Below, one piece after another: positions 7,142 to 13,378 of a stretch of 40,144 nucleotides of DNA. Under the pieces are notes generated by a model that made no database searches, was not told where the DNA came from, and saw nothing but the letters and a program-made list of their open reading frames with translations. The first letter of the stretch is position 1, and each line of letters opens with the position of its first letter. This DNA is from a virus, in IMG/VR virus record IMGVR_UViG_3300025889_000285, positions 1-40,144 of that record; one strand, given 5' to 3'. The translations under genes and the position numbers were made by a program.

Positions 7142-7156
7142 TGCGGGCCTTACACC
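7132..7156 (+). repeat. 25-bp repeat, copy 1 (attC core plus cassette start)
   Basis: Matches 7521-7545 at 24 of 25 positions, beginning GTCGTTAAGGTGCGGGCC. It includes the GTTAAGG core and the stop codon of the 94-aa gene (7150-7152). Confidence 0.8.
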
Positions 7157-7434
7157 TTCACCATGCTATTAGCTGCATCAACTAATGCTGTAGCACATGC
7201 ACCAGCCGCAGAAGTGCTTAGTGCTTTTAGGGCATCGTTCCAGCCAGCGCGGTATCCAGACATATATGGCTCCTTCGGCTCAGAAGGATTGCGAATGCCT
7301 TTCTTAGCCGCACTTTCTACGGTTTCAGGGCTAAACAGATTCAACGACAACGCATCAACGAGTATAGAAAACTCGTCGAAGCACTGGGCGCATTCGCTGC
7401 GTGGTAGCCCGTGTTTACATCGTTGTTCGCTCAT
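7150..7434 (-). CDS. Small Cys-rich protein, 94 aa, cassette-like
   Basis: The N terminus MSEQRCKHGLPRSECAQC is a short zinc-knuckle-like pattern (C-x-H-x6-C-x2-C) seen at the start of several small phage and cassette proteins. The rest is helical and acidic, then Ala-rich (about 70-90). Function unknown. The gene lies between two copies of a 25-bp repeat that contain attC-like cores (7135/7136 and 7524/7525), so 7136-7524 also resembles a cassette. The stop codon falls inside the repeat. Confidence 0.65.
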   Translation of the reverse strand: MSEQRCKHGLPRSECAQCFDEFSILVDALSLNLFSPETVESAAKKGIRNPSEPKEPYMSGYRAGWNDALKALSTSAAGACATALVDAANSMVKV

Positions 7435-7606
7435 CTTCAGGCGGTCAACCAGTAAATATTTGCCACATCCGCTCGCTGTGCTTTCGTTCTACTCATTTCA
7501 AAATTCCGTATAAGATGCTTGTCGTTAAGGTGCGGGCCTCACACCCGCTTGAAGGTTTCAGTTTTTGGTCCGCCACCCGGGGCCTCACCTCTAACCGCAT
7601 GGGCGC
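7435..7606. other. Intergenic stretch with second attC-like core and GC-rich inverted repeats
   Basis: This piece holds the second 25-bp repeat (7521-7545) and mirrored GC-rich segments (GTTAAGGTGCGGGCC at 7524-7538, and GGGGCCTCACCTCTAAC at 7579-7595). It ends in a stretch (CTAACCGCATGGGCGCTCAA) that resembles the left half of an attC. A 19-codon minus-strand frame at 7439-7498 is not convincing. No other gene is seen. Confidence 0.5.
7521..7545 (+). repeat. 25-bp repeat, copy 2
   Basis: Second copy of the repeat at 7132-7156, with one mismatch. The left part of an attC is not obvious next to it, so this may be a remnant core left by loss of the rest of a site. Confidence 0.8.
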
Positions 7607-7876
7607 TCAAAAAGGCACATCGTCATCTAAAAAGTCTCGGCTTTCCTCGACATGCTGCATTGCTTTATCTTTGTCTGGTTTCCATGTGTCCAATTCAACG
7701 TACCATTTACCCTCCCGACTTTCTTTGACGTTGAAATTAAGCCAGTCGTCGTCTTTACCTCTTAACCAGTTGCCCAAGTCTTTGCGTTTTATTGACAATT
7801 TTGCTTTCACGAAATCCGGCGCGTTTTCGTTTGGTTGCTGTGCAAATAGTCCTGCTGGAAATTCTTTTTCGCTCAT
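7607..7876 (-). CDS. Small protein with SSB-like acidic C-terminal tip, 89 aa
   Basis: The start at 7876 (MSEKEFPAGLF) is chosen because AGAGGAAG lies directly upstream; the longer frame to 7924 has no such site. The body (FVKAKLSIKRKDLGNWL, then WYVELDTWKP) is beta-rich and resembles uncharacterised phage proteins. It ends in DFLDDDVPF, very like the DDDIPF tip with which bacterial single-strand-binding proteins recruit DNA-repair partners. A single-strand DNA role in the recombination operon is possible, but no OB fold is certain from sequence alone. Confidence 0.72.
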   Translation of the reverse strand: MSEKEFPAGLFAQQPNENAPDFVKAKLSIKRKDLGNWLRGKDDDWLNFNVKESREGKWYVELDTWKPDKDKAMQHVEESRDFLDDDVPF

Positions 7877-7904
7877 GCTACTTCCTCTTGTGGTGTGTAA
7901 TTTA

Positions 7905-8213
7905 TTAAATTTCAAACATGTCAATTTGTTTCGATTTTATTGATCTTTTCAACATGAAGTAATATTCAGAATCTTGCCCAAAAAAACCAAGAGATTTCAT
8001 AGAATGATCATTTCTTAATAGTGCCATTGCTATTGATTTATAGGATGGTGCGCGTAATGACTTTGAAAGTAGCTCAGGTATCTCATCAGGTATCCCATCC
8101 GAATAACATCTCTGTTCCCATGTGCTTATATAACTCTGTATTTTTGAAGTGATGGTATTCCCATGTTTGAATAGCTTGCTCTGCTTCTTTATTTGCCAAT
8201 AATTGCTGCTCAT
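7905..8213 (-). CDS. Small partner of the PP-loop/ParB module, 102 aa
   Basis: Its core reads SKIQSYISTWEQRCYSDGIPDE, then APSYKSIAMALLRNDHSMKSLGF, a pattern I associate with small proteins next to IbrA/IbrB-type genes in prophages. The stretch SYKSIAMALLRNDHSMKSLGF is similar to the C-terminal part of the PP-loop protein encoded upstream (SWKRFAITILKNDHTCKYLGL), suggesting a shared binding module. The start overlaps the preceding gene by 128 bases, and a GGAG 11 bases ahead of ATG 8213 is the only candidate ribosome site. Biochemical role unknown. Confidence 0.72.
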   Translation of the reverse strand: MSSNYWQIKKQSKLFKHGNTITSKIQSYISTWEQRCYSDGIPDEIPELLSKSLRAPSYKSIAMALLRNDHSMKSLGFFGQDSEYYFMLKRSIKSKQIDMFEI

Positions 8214-8508
8214 CAGTTAAGTAACTCCAGGCTTTTCTAGTAATGTCTTCTGGGCAATTTAATGCTAAGGCGCAAGCTGCATGTCCAACCCATGCCTTTC
8301 TATTAATACTGTAATCAGTCAATGCGTTTTCACATGAATATATCCATTCATTAATAACGCGCTTCATATAACTACCATACAACTTATGATTACCAGTAAA
8401 CTCTATTGCTTTCTCCAGCATTGAATTTCGGTCTGATACAGTCCCCCACATATTGTGTTTGATTTCTTCCCATATCTGATATTGATGGTAAATACGTTTA
8501 AGCTGCAT
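8086..8508 (-). CDS. Third protein of the PP-loop/ParB module, about 140 aa
   Basis: Helical protein with a recognisable conserved middle: EKAIEFTGNHKLYGSYMKRVINEW, then NRKAWVGHAACALALNCPE, then a C-terminal segment with Trp and Gln. It accompanies ParB/PP-loop pairs in other temperate phages as far as I recall, but has no known activity. I prefer ATG 8508; ATG 8532 adds eight residues and neither has a strong ribosome site. It overlaps the ParB gene by 11 bases and the 102-aa gene by 128, so all are translationally linked. The region is clearly AT-richer than the late genes. Confidence 0.72.
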   Translation of the reverse strand: MQLKRIYHQYQIWEEIKHNMWGTVSDRNSMLEKAIEFTGNHKLYGSYMKRVINEWIYSCENALTDYSINRKAWVGHAACALALNCPEDITRKAWSYLTDEQQLLANKEAEQAIQTWEYHHFKNTELYKHMGTEMLFGWDT

Positions 8509-9409
8509 CTTCGTTGAATTCCATTTCAGCATCCCATGAATCTGAAAAGTCCTGATTCTGGAATAAAGAAGATAATCCGGTAATTTGCTTCATCCGTAAC
8601 AACTCATCTGGACTCATGCCTATATGCTTGCATATCCATCTGTCACCTTTCCCCATCTCAACAAGCTCAGAAACAATATTGCTCATTAGTTCAATATTGT
8701 GGCTACCCCTCGCCCTGTTGTGTCTGATAGTAGATGCCATTCTGTCTGACATCTCTTTATTGAGTACAACAACAGGCAGCATTCCTTTTTCCCTTTCTCT
8801 AATACGCTCAGAGTCGCGGAGAGTCTTGAATCTATGGAATCCATCAACTACAACATAGGTATCACTATCTGGGTTGTAAACAACTACTACAGGCTGGGTG
8901 TAACCGTCTTCCCAAATAGAGGTTTCAAGCAATTCCATTTCAGGAGGCGCAACACTGTTTGGGTTGTAGTCGTTGGCAGTGACCTTATCTATCGGCACTC
9001 GCCTTACATCATAGACAGGTGATTTATATTCAGATGGATATGACCCATCATCACCGTGTATCTCTTTGCCTTTTAACGGAGGGTTAAAAACACATAAAAG
9101 CGTAACCTCTTCAAAAGCCTGGAAGGTGTGTGGGTCATGCTGGTCTAGGATATAAGTTGTGTCTGGTTCAATAGTGAAAGACTCACCAGTTATTGTATTG
9201 ACAAGTTCACCCTTGCCTGCGATGCAGTAACAACTTTCTATATGATTTTTGTAATGCCAAAATTGCTTTTCACCTACAGGGATGGTTGTTTTGTGTAGGC
9301 CATATCCAACATTATCTTCTTCTATCAAAATCCTGTTACTTATAAAGCCATTATTCGGACAGAAAACAATTCTTTCATTTGCTAATTCATTTGTTTTTAT
9401 AACCTTCAT
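8498..9409 (-). CDS. Ectoine-synthase-like cupin fused to a ParB nuclease-type domain (IbrB-like)
   Basis: Residues 1-125 follow ectoine synthase (EctC) closely: HYKNHIESCYC, YILDQHDPH, and CVFNPPLKGKEIHGDDGSYP. The iron ligands known for EctC (Glu, Tyr, His) align to E58, Y86 and H94. Residues about 130-300 are a ParB/sulfiredoxin-fold domain (VPIDKVTANDYNPN, VVDGFHRFKTLR, RHNRARGSHN) with an HTH-like tail. ParB-like IbrB partners of PP-loop proteins are known; I do not know of an EctC fusion. It starts inside the stop of the PP-loop gene (ATGA). Ectoine synthesis is unlikely because no ectA or ectB genes are present. A sensor or a small-molecule enzyme coupled to DNA binding is more plausible. 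Confidence 0.88.
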   Translation of the reverse strand: MKVIKTNELANERIVFCPNNGFISNRILIEEDNVGYGLHKTTIPVGEKQFWHYKNHIESCYCIAGKGELVNTITGESFTIEPDTTYILDQHDPHTFQAFEEVTLLCVFNPPLKGKEIHGDDGSYPSEYKSPVYDVRRVPIDKVTANDYNPNSVAPPEMELLETSIWEDGYTQPVVVVYNPDSDTYVVVDGFHRFKTLRDSERIREREKGMLPVVVLNKEMSDRMASTIRHNRARGSHNIELMSNIVSELVEMGKGDRWICKHIGMSPDELLRMKQITGLSSLFQNQDFSDSWDAEMEFNEDAA

Positions 9410-10710
9410 GCTACGCTCCTATATTTTTCTTGTATTTCTTTTTGCCTGACAGCTTGTTCCCTGGTAGGAGCAAGCCCCAAATATTTACAAGTGTGGTCAT
9501 TCTTGAGAATTGTTATTGCAAATCGCTTCCATGAAGTCACCATGCTGTTATGGCACTTCAGCATATCCAGGTGATCTGGTGGTCTTTTTATAATTACCCG
9601 TTGCAGTGAGTTGCCACCATGAGGGGTGACACCATTTAACTTAAAGGGGATTCGATTGCTTTCTAAATCACTGATGATTTCTTCTGGCAATCCGCGCCCT
9701 ATCCTTCCCCAGTATTTGATTGACTGGATAAAACGCTGTCTAAAATTTTCACCAACTTCCTTTGGCAGGGTTTCTAACAAAAACTTAACAAATGATTTCC
9801 ATGTATGACCATTGGGGAGATTGAATGAGTGATAGCTCAACTGTTTTCCGTATGTCGCTATAAAATTAGCACCAGCAACCCTGGCGCATAATCTGGCCCA
9901 TACATCAGGATCAATGACGCGATAAAGAGATAGACTGCTTTTAGACTCACTCATAAATGGCGAAGCGACCCGCATTTTTCCTACTGGTACGCCAGCCCTA
10001 TAGAAAATGTCGTATAGCTTGTTGTATTCAAAATCAAAACGATCGTTAGCTATCCATACATCATCTGTTTTCCAATCATAAATAGGGTATACGTTATAAG
10101 TGTGCAAAGTATTCTTTTTCGTCCAGGGTTTTCCAGAAAACATCACTTTATCTTCATTCATTATTGCCCTGAATCGATTTAGGCTTTCTGATGCCCTGAT
10201 TCCTATAAGATTGGCGCAGCTTTTCCCTTGTGAGTACCATTCTGCGAAACCATCCCAAAAATCATCGTAGTGCATATTTTCAACAAAGAAATCGAATGGA
10301 TGATTGGCGATATTTACAATGTAGTCATTGTCAGGCATTGGCCTAACCCATTTGTCTTTGTCTTCCTCTCCCCAACACTGCCAATCAACAGCGTATGAGG
10401 AGATCGTACAAGGCAAAGTTATAGGCAAACAACACCAATAAATATCGAATAAATCCCTATTGCTCTGCAATATAGAGTGCATGAAGTTCAAGGATTGAAT
10501 GTAATTAGCTTCGTTGTCTAATATTTGAATGCCTATTTTTTTATCTATTTTGTTTTTACGCATATATTGGATGACAAGATTTATCATCAATCCTGAATCC
10601 TTACCTCCAGAAAATGAAAGATATATCCGTTCAAAATTATTGAAGATAAAATCTATGCGCTCCATTGCAGCGTCATAAACATTCTTATTTTTGTTATATA
10701 CTCTTTTCAT
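9406..10710 (-). CDS. PP-loop ATPase of the PAPS-reductase / DUF3440 family (IbrA-like)
   Basis: The N terminus carries the PP-loop SFSGGKDS (residues 32-39 from ATG 10710), which binds ATP for adenylation. The rest shows PAPS-reductase/DUF3440 features: LIGIRASESLNRFRAI, YPIYDWKTDDVW, and PFMSESKSSLSLYRVIDPD. The family includes IbrA of E. coli prophages and is distantly related to DndC, which places sulfur in DNA. The substrate is unknown. I start at ATG 10710, one base beyond the upstream stop; ATG 10731 would add seven residues. Its stop overlaps the cupin-ParB start. Local base composition is AT-rich, suggesting a separately acquired module. Confidence 0.9.
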   Translation of the reverse strand: MKRVYNKNKNVYDAAMERIDFIFNNFERIYLSFSGGKDSGLMINLVIQYMRKNKIDKKIGIQILDNEANYIQSLNFMHSILQSNRDLFDIYWCCLPITLPCTISSYAVDWQCWGEEDKDKWVRPMPDNDYIVNIANHPFDFFVENMHYDDFWDGFAEWYSQGKSCANLIGIRASESLNRFRAIMNEDKVMFSGKPWTKKNTLHTYNVYPIYDWKTDDVWIANDRFDFEYNKLYDIFYRAGVPVGKMRVASPFMSESKSSLSLYRVIDPDVWARLCARVAGANFIATYGKQLSYHSFNLPNGHTWKSFVKFLLETLPKEVGENFRQRFIQSIKYWGRIGRGLPEEIISDLESNRIPFKLNGVTPHGGNSLQRVIIKRPPDHLDMLKCHNSMVTSWKRFAITILKNDHTCKYLGLAPTREQAVRQKEIQEKYRSVA

Positions 10711-10711
10711 T

Positions 10712-11470
10712 CTAAAAAGGAATATCGTCATTTGGTTGATAATTCTTGGTCAACTGCCAGTATTTCAATAGGCAGAGAAATTTTTCATAATGACTGCCTT
10801 CATCGGCCCGTTCTTCCCAAACATGCCAGACAATTAAGCCAGGGTTGTTTCGGCTGACGAAAACATTTGCCATCCTGGCATTCGCCATTCCCAGTCCATG
10901 TGCGTATGCCGCAAGCTGCATAGCATGTTCGTCCCAAGCCATTTTCTTGCCCATGTCCTCGGGTCCGAAATCTTTGGTTTTGTAATCGATGACCCACCCA
11001 CCGGGATGGTGTAAATCACACATTCCGCCATAACCATTGTGCGAAAAACTTTTTTCAGCTATCCAGCCGTCTTCAAATCCAGTGACTTCAAGCGTCCTTT
11101 CTTTAACTAGCTCGGCAATCTCACGCCATGTCCCGGCGGGTTCATCCTTCCAGACGGCTTCTATATCGGCATGAATGGCCGATCCGGTTTCCATCGCCTG
11201 CTTGGTTTGCTCAGTAGAATCCTGCTTTGCGCGTTTTTTATAATCGTCCAGGCTTTCGCCTTCGACCTTTGGCAGAGTCAAGGCCGACAAAAGTGCCTGC
11301 TCAACTAACCAGTTGGTCAGGGCAGGCTTTGCCGCCATGTTCAAGATTTCTGTCACGGATGGGAAAAGGTTTTCTTTCCTGGCATCACGCAAAGTGGTTG
11401 CTCTTTCGTTGCCGTTTTTCCCAACAATAAAATGCCGAGGGTTGCCTTCTGAATCGTACCAGTGGCCCAT
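10712..11470 (-). CDS. PD-(D/E)XK exonuclease of the recombination operon
   Basis: A 252-residue RecB/Cas4-type nuclease. Motifs in order are GSAIHADIE (about 97-105), GGMCDLHHPGGWVIDYKTKD (acidic residue, then the D-x-K pair) and QLAAYAHG (QxxxY). It would resect double-stranded DNA 5'-3' and load the annealing protein encoded two genes upstream, as in lambda Red-like systems. The C terminus is QPNDDIPF, an SSB-like tip not usual for this nuclease class. Its start overlaps the stop of the 88-aa gene by one base. Confidence 0.9.
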   Translation of the reverse strand: MGHWYDSEGNPRHFIVGKNGNERATTLRDARKENLFPSVTEILNMAAKPALTNWLVEQALLSALTLPKVEGESLDDYKKRAKQDSTEQTKQAMETGSAIHADIEAVWKDEPAGTWREIAELVKERTLEVTGFEDGWIAEKSFSHNGYGGMCDLHHPGGWVIDYKTKDFGPEDMGKKMAWDEHAMQLAAYAHGLGMANARMANVFVSRNNPGLIVWHVWEERADEGSHYEKFLCLLKYWQLTKNYQPNDDIPF

Positions 11471-11736
11471 TAGTCCTCCTGTGTGATTGCAAGCAGATCA
11501 GAGATTTTGCGGTCGATTTCCATGACACGCGCTTGAGCGGCGGCATGGATTTCTTTTTTCAAATCTTTCAATGCTTGGATTTCGATATTGACAATTTCTT
11601 CGCGTGGCCTTTCAACAAAATCAACCTCTACATATTCAGTCATGCGAATAAAATCATCCTTGTTTTCGTAAAATTCCCGGCTCTCACCGATGGTGATGTA
11701 ATCATGTTTCACGCTTCTGTATTGGGCTATCTTCAC
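11470..11736 (-). CDS. Small helical protein of the recombination operon, 88 aa
   Basis: Acidic N-terminal half with aromatic residues (YITIGESREFYENKDDFIRM) followed by a long amphipathic helix (about 40-80) ending ISDLLAITQED. It lies between the ERF annealing protein and the exonuclease and overlaps both, so the three are expressed together. Unrecognised small genes at this position are common in phage recombination operons. No function can be read from sequence. A coiled-coil partner of one neighbour is possible. Confidence 0.75.
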   Translation of the reverse strand: MKIAQYRSVKHDYITIGESREFYENKDDFIRMTEYVEVDFVERPREEIVNIEIQALKDLKKEIHAAAQARVMEIDRKISDLLAITQED

Positions 11737-12329
11737 GCAGCTAACCTCTCTTTTGCTTGGTTTTTGTCATCTTCGTAAAGCGCATGTTGATCTTTGTTCA
11801 GCGACTTCCAGATCGCCGCGAGTTCCTCGATTGATTCCGCTGATTCGAATTTCTGTAGGATGCTTTTGACTTTGCGTGGCTTTTTAACTGGAGTAGGGTC
11901 TTCTGGCGAACCATAACGCGATTCGTCATCATCGCCAGATTCAAGGGCGAAAACCTTCAGCATGGCCATTTTTACGGCATAAGAAACAGCCTTGCCAGGT
12001 GCTTTATCGCCGTTATCGTCTGCATGTGATTCGATCTCTAAAACAAGCCTGTCCTCGGGCGCGTCTACATTGACGAAATCTACAGAATAGGTGGCTTCAT
12101 AACGTATCTTTTCGCCACCCTTTTGAGTAACACCTGGGATGCTCTCAGATGACTTTAATGATGGATAGATCACTATCCCATGTTTGACTAACAGTGGATG
12201 CAGCATCCCAGCTACAGCGTCATGTGAAACAGCAGAATAGGTATTATTGCCCCAGCCTACGGTTGAATCTTTCTTGACATAACTGGTTTCAGCCATGACG
12301 GCATTGATTCTTTGAAATATGTTTTTCAT
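11733..12329 (-). CDS. erf: ERF-family single-strand annealing protein
   Basis: 198 residues. The ERF domain covers about 1-140. It opens with a segment ending VGWGNNTYSAVSHD, continues through LLVKHGIVIYPS, and ends in the hallmark DNGDKAPGKAVSYAVKMAMLK. A Pro/Lys linker and a helical C-terminal domain (about 155-198) follow. ERF proteins form rings that anneal complementary single strands, giving the phage its own recombination and circularisation route after infection. It is paired with the exonuclease downstream and the start codon follows directly on the 61-aa gene. Confidence 0.93.
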   Translation of the reverse strand: MKNIFQRINAVMAETSYVKKDSTVGWGNNTYSAVSHDAVAGMLHPLLVKHGIVIYPSLKSSESIPGVTQKGGEKIRYEATYSVDFVNVDAPEDRLVLEIESHADDNGDKAPGKAVSYAVKMAMLKVFALESGDDDESRYGSPEDPTPVKKPRKVKSILQKFESAESIEELAAIWKSLNKDQHALYEDDKNQAKERLAA

Positions 12330-12330
12330 C

Positions 12331-12516
12331 TTATTCCCCCCTCAACGCTTTTTCGCGCTGGATGATTAATTGGCTCAACAAAACCATGGCCCGCCTTTCG
12401 TCTAAGCTCAGGCTTTCAAGAAAGCGATCCTCGTATTCGTTCAACGCCCGGCGCAGGTATTCACAAGTCGCCTCGGGTGGCTCATCCACCCATCCAATCT
12501 GGGGAACATGCTTCAT
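12331..12516 (-). CDS. Small protein of the leftward operon, 61 aa
   Basis: The start is placed at ATG 12516 (MKHVPQIGWVDEPPEATCEY) because it overlaps the stop of the upstream membrane-protein gene as ATGA; the longer frame to 12567 would run deep into that gene. The product is a short Pro-containing head followed by one Leu/Glu/Arg-rich helical hairpin. Function unknown. It is the second gene of the leftward operon. Confidence 0.7.
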   Translation of the reverse strand: MKHVPQIGWVDEPPEATCEYLRRALNEYEDRFLESLSLDERRAMVLLSQLIIQREKALRGE

Positions 12517-12641
12517 GGCCGATACCTCTTGAAGATTCGCGGAAGCAGGACATCTGACACCCAGCACCCGATGGCCAGGCAGGCCAGGAACGGCACTAGC
12601 AGTAAAAACAGCTCGATGAGTCCGAATGTGAATGTGTCCAT
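12513..12641 (-). CDS. Single-span membrane protein, 42 aa, first gene of the leftward operon
   Basis: ATG 12641 follows a strong ribosome site (AGGGGG, four bases away). The 42-residue product has one long hydrophobic segment (LIELFLLLVPFLACLAIGCW) and then a basic tail ending IFKRYRP, so an N-out, C-in inner-membrane orientation is expected. It is the first gene after the leftward promoter, where lambdoid phages often carry host-takeover or superinfection-exclusion genes. Its role is unknown. The stop overlaps the next start. Confidence 0.7.
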   Translation of the reverse strand: MDTFTFGLIELFLLLVPFLACLAIGCWVSDVLLPRIFKRYRP

Positions 12642-12659
12642 GTTGCCCCCTGTGATTGA

Positions 12660-12695
12660 TGAATAAAGTTTAATTCATCGAAACGTCAAAGGCAA
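12660..12695 (-). promoter_or_regulatory. Leftward early promoter (PL-like) with operator in the spacer
   Basis: On the minus strand, TTGCCT (12695-12690) and TAAACT (12672-12667) are separated by exactly 17 bases. The spacer contains most of the operator shared with the cro promoter, which has the same plan (TTGCAT, 17 bases, TAAACT). Transcription would begin near 12660, about 19 bases before the first start codon. Confidence 0.72.
12666..12686 (-). promoter_or_regulatory. Operator OL1
   Basis: Read on the minus strand this segment begins CGTTTCGATGAATTAAACTT. It matches 13158-13178 on the plus strand at 18 of 21 positions. The same sequence between the -35 and -10 of both divergent early promoters marks it as the repressor/Cro operator. 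Confidence 0.72.
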
Positions 12696-12702
12696 GGTAA
12701 AA

Positions 12703-12719
12703 GTTTCGTTAATCGAAAT
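12703..12719. promoter_or_regulatory. Second operator-like palindrome (OL2)
   Basis: TTTCG and CGAAA flank a 5-base AT centre at 12704-12718, upstream of the PL-like -35. The half-site TTTCG is shared with the main operators, so cooperative repressor binding is likely. Confidence 0.55.
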
Positions 12720-12730
12720 ATTTTTTGCAT

Positions 12731-12756
12731 AAAAAATCCTTAGCGGAAATGCTAAG
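12731..12756 (-). terminator. Terminator of the repressor gene
   Basis: On the minus strand CTTAGC and GCTAAG pair around a 6-base loop and are followed by GATTTTTT. The repressor stop codon (12752-12754) lies inside the first arm. Confidence 0.8.
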
Positions 12757-13069
12757 TGTCGAGTGCTTTAAGGATGGCGATCATTTTGAGTGCTTCCCGT
12801 TTTTGTTTCTCATCCAGATCGCGGACGGCATCAATCAATTCACGTTCCGTTTCGTCCGAAACGTAGTAATGGTCTTCGCTTGTCAGTTCTGCAACGGACA
12901 TATTCAACATATCGGCAATCCCTTTAATATAGCCAATCTTCGCGTTCGTGCGCCCGTTCAACATCTGGCTCACGTTCGATTTGCCGATTCCTAGCTTCTT
13001 GCCAACCTGTTCAAGCGTGATGTGCCTCTCCCTTAAAAGCGTTTTAGCTTTGGTGTACCAGGGAATCAC
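12752..13069 (-). CDS. CI-like lysogeny repressor (short, XRE family)
   Basis: A helix-turn-helix of the XRE class is plain: ITLEQVGKKLGIGKSNVSQML (residues about 17-37 from the start used here), followed by ADMLNMSVAEL. The C-terminal half is short and helical (SDETERELIDAVRDLDEKQKREA) with no LexA-type self-cleaving peptidase domain, so induction by RecA cleavage is not expected. I choose GTG 13069 (105 aa) because a TATAAT at 13081-13076 would put the transcription start on or next to it, giving a leaderless message like lambda cI. The ATG at 13153 lies inside the cro promoter and is unlikely. It would repress both early promoters. Confidence 0.85.
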   Translation of the reverse strand: MIPWYTKAKTLLRERHITLEQVGKKLGIGKSNVSQMLNGRTNAKIGYIKGIADMLNMSVAELTSEDHYYVSDETERELIDAVRDLDEKQKREALKMIAILKALDT

Positions 13070-13081
13070 CTTGAAATTATA
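13069..13081 (-). promoter_or_regulatory. Repressor-maintenance promoter -10 and leaderless start
   Basis: TATAAT lies at 13081-13076 on the minus strand and GTG at 13069. The 7-base distance fits transcription beginning at the start codon. No consensus -35 is seen at 17 bases, consistent with a weak promoter that may need activation by bound repressor. Confidence 0.5.
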
Positions 13082-13147
13082 GCGTATCCGGCAATTTACA
13101 AAGTTTAACATAAATGGATGGTTCACTGGATGACCTACATATTTCGG

Positions 13148-13178
13148 TTGCATAGTCCGTTTCGATGGACTAAACTTC
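13148..13178 (+). promoter_or_regulatory. Rightward early promoter (PR-like) with operator OR
   Basis: TTGCAT (13148-13153), a 17-base spacer and TAAACT (13171-13176) copy the plan of the leftward promoter. The spacer holds the operator (13158-13178) and a palindrome TAGTCC/GGACTA (13153-13172). Transcription would start at about 13183, the A of the cro ATG. Confidence 0.72.
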
Positions 13179-13182
13179 GTCT

Positions 13183-13374
13183 ATGCTTAAGAATTACCTG
13201 AAAGAACACAAAATCAAGCAGATCACCATGGCGAAAGCCTTGGGAATCTCCAAAGGGCTGATGTCCTGTTACGTCAATGGCGTTTATCAAATCCCGCCAT
13301 TAAGAGCCAAACAGATAGAGGCTCTGACGAAGGGCGAAATCACCCGCCAGATGTTACGACCAGACATTTTTTAG
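13183..13374 (+). CDS. Cro-like DNA-binding protein, 63 aa
   Basis: A 63-residue HTH protein: KITMAKALGISKGLMSCYVNG-type pattern (KQITMAKALGISKGLMSCY), then IPPLRAKQIEALTKGEITRQM, the usual layout of Cro and YdaS-type antirepressors. It is transcribed away from the repressor gene across a shared operator. It would turn off the repressor and later the early promoters. There is no Shine-Dalgarno before ATG 13183 and the PR-like promoter would start transcription at the ATG itself, so the message is probably leaderless. Confidence 0.88.
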   Translation: MLKNYLKEHKIKQITMAKALGISKGLMSCYVNGVYQIPPLRAKQIEALTKGEITRQMLRPDIF

Positions 13375-13378
13375 GGCG

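Noticed and set aside
6640-7545. A resident integron with its own integrase
   Set aside because: No intI gene is present. The only tyrosine recombinase is the phage integrase and it lacks the integron-specific extra region as far as can be seen.
8498-9409. Ectoine biosynthesis gene ectC
   Set aside because: Only the cupin part matches. The ParB fusion and absence of ectA and ectB argue against a role in making ectoine.
9406-10710. DndC phosphorothioation enzyme
   Set aside because: The PP-loop is shared, but the rest fits the DUF3440/IbrA group, and no DndB, DndD or DndE partner is present.
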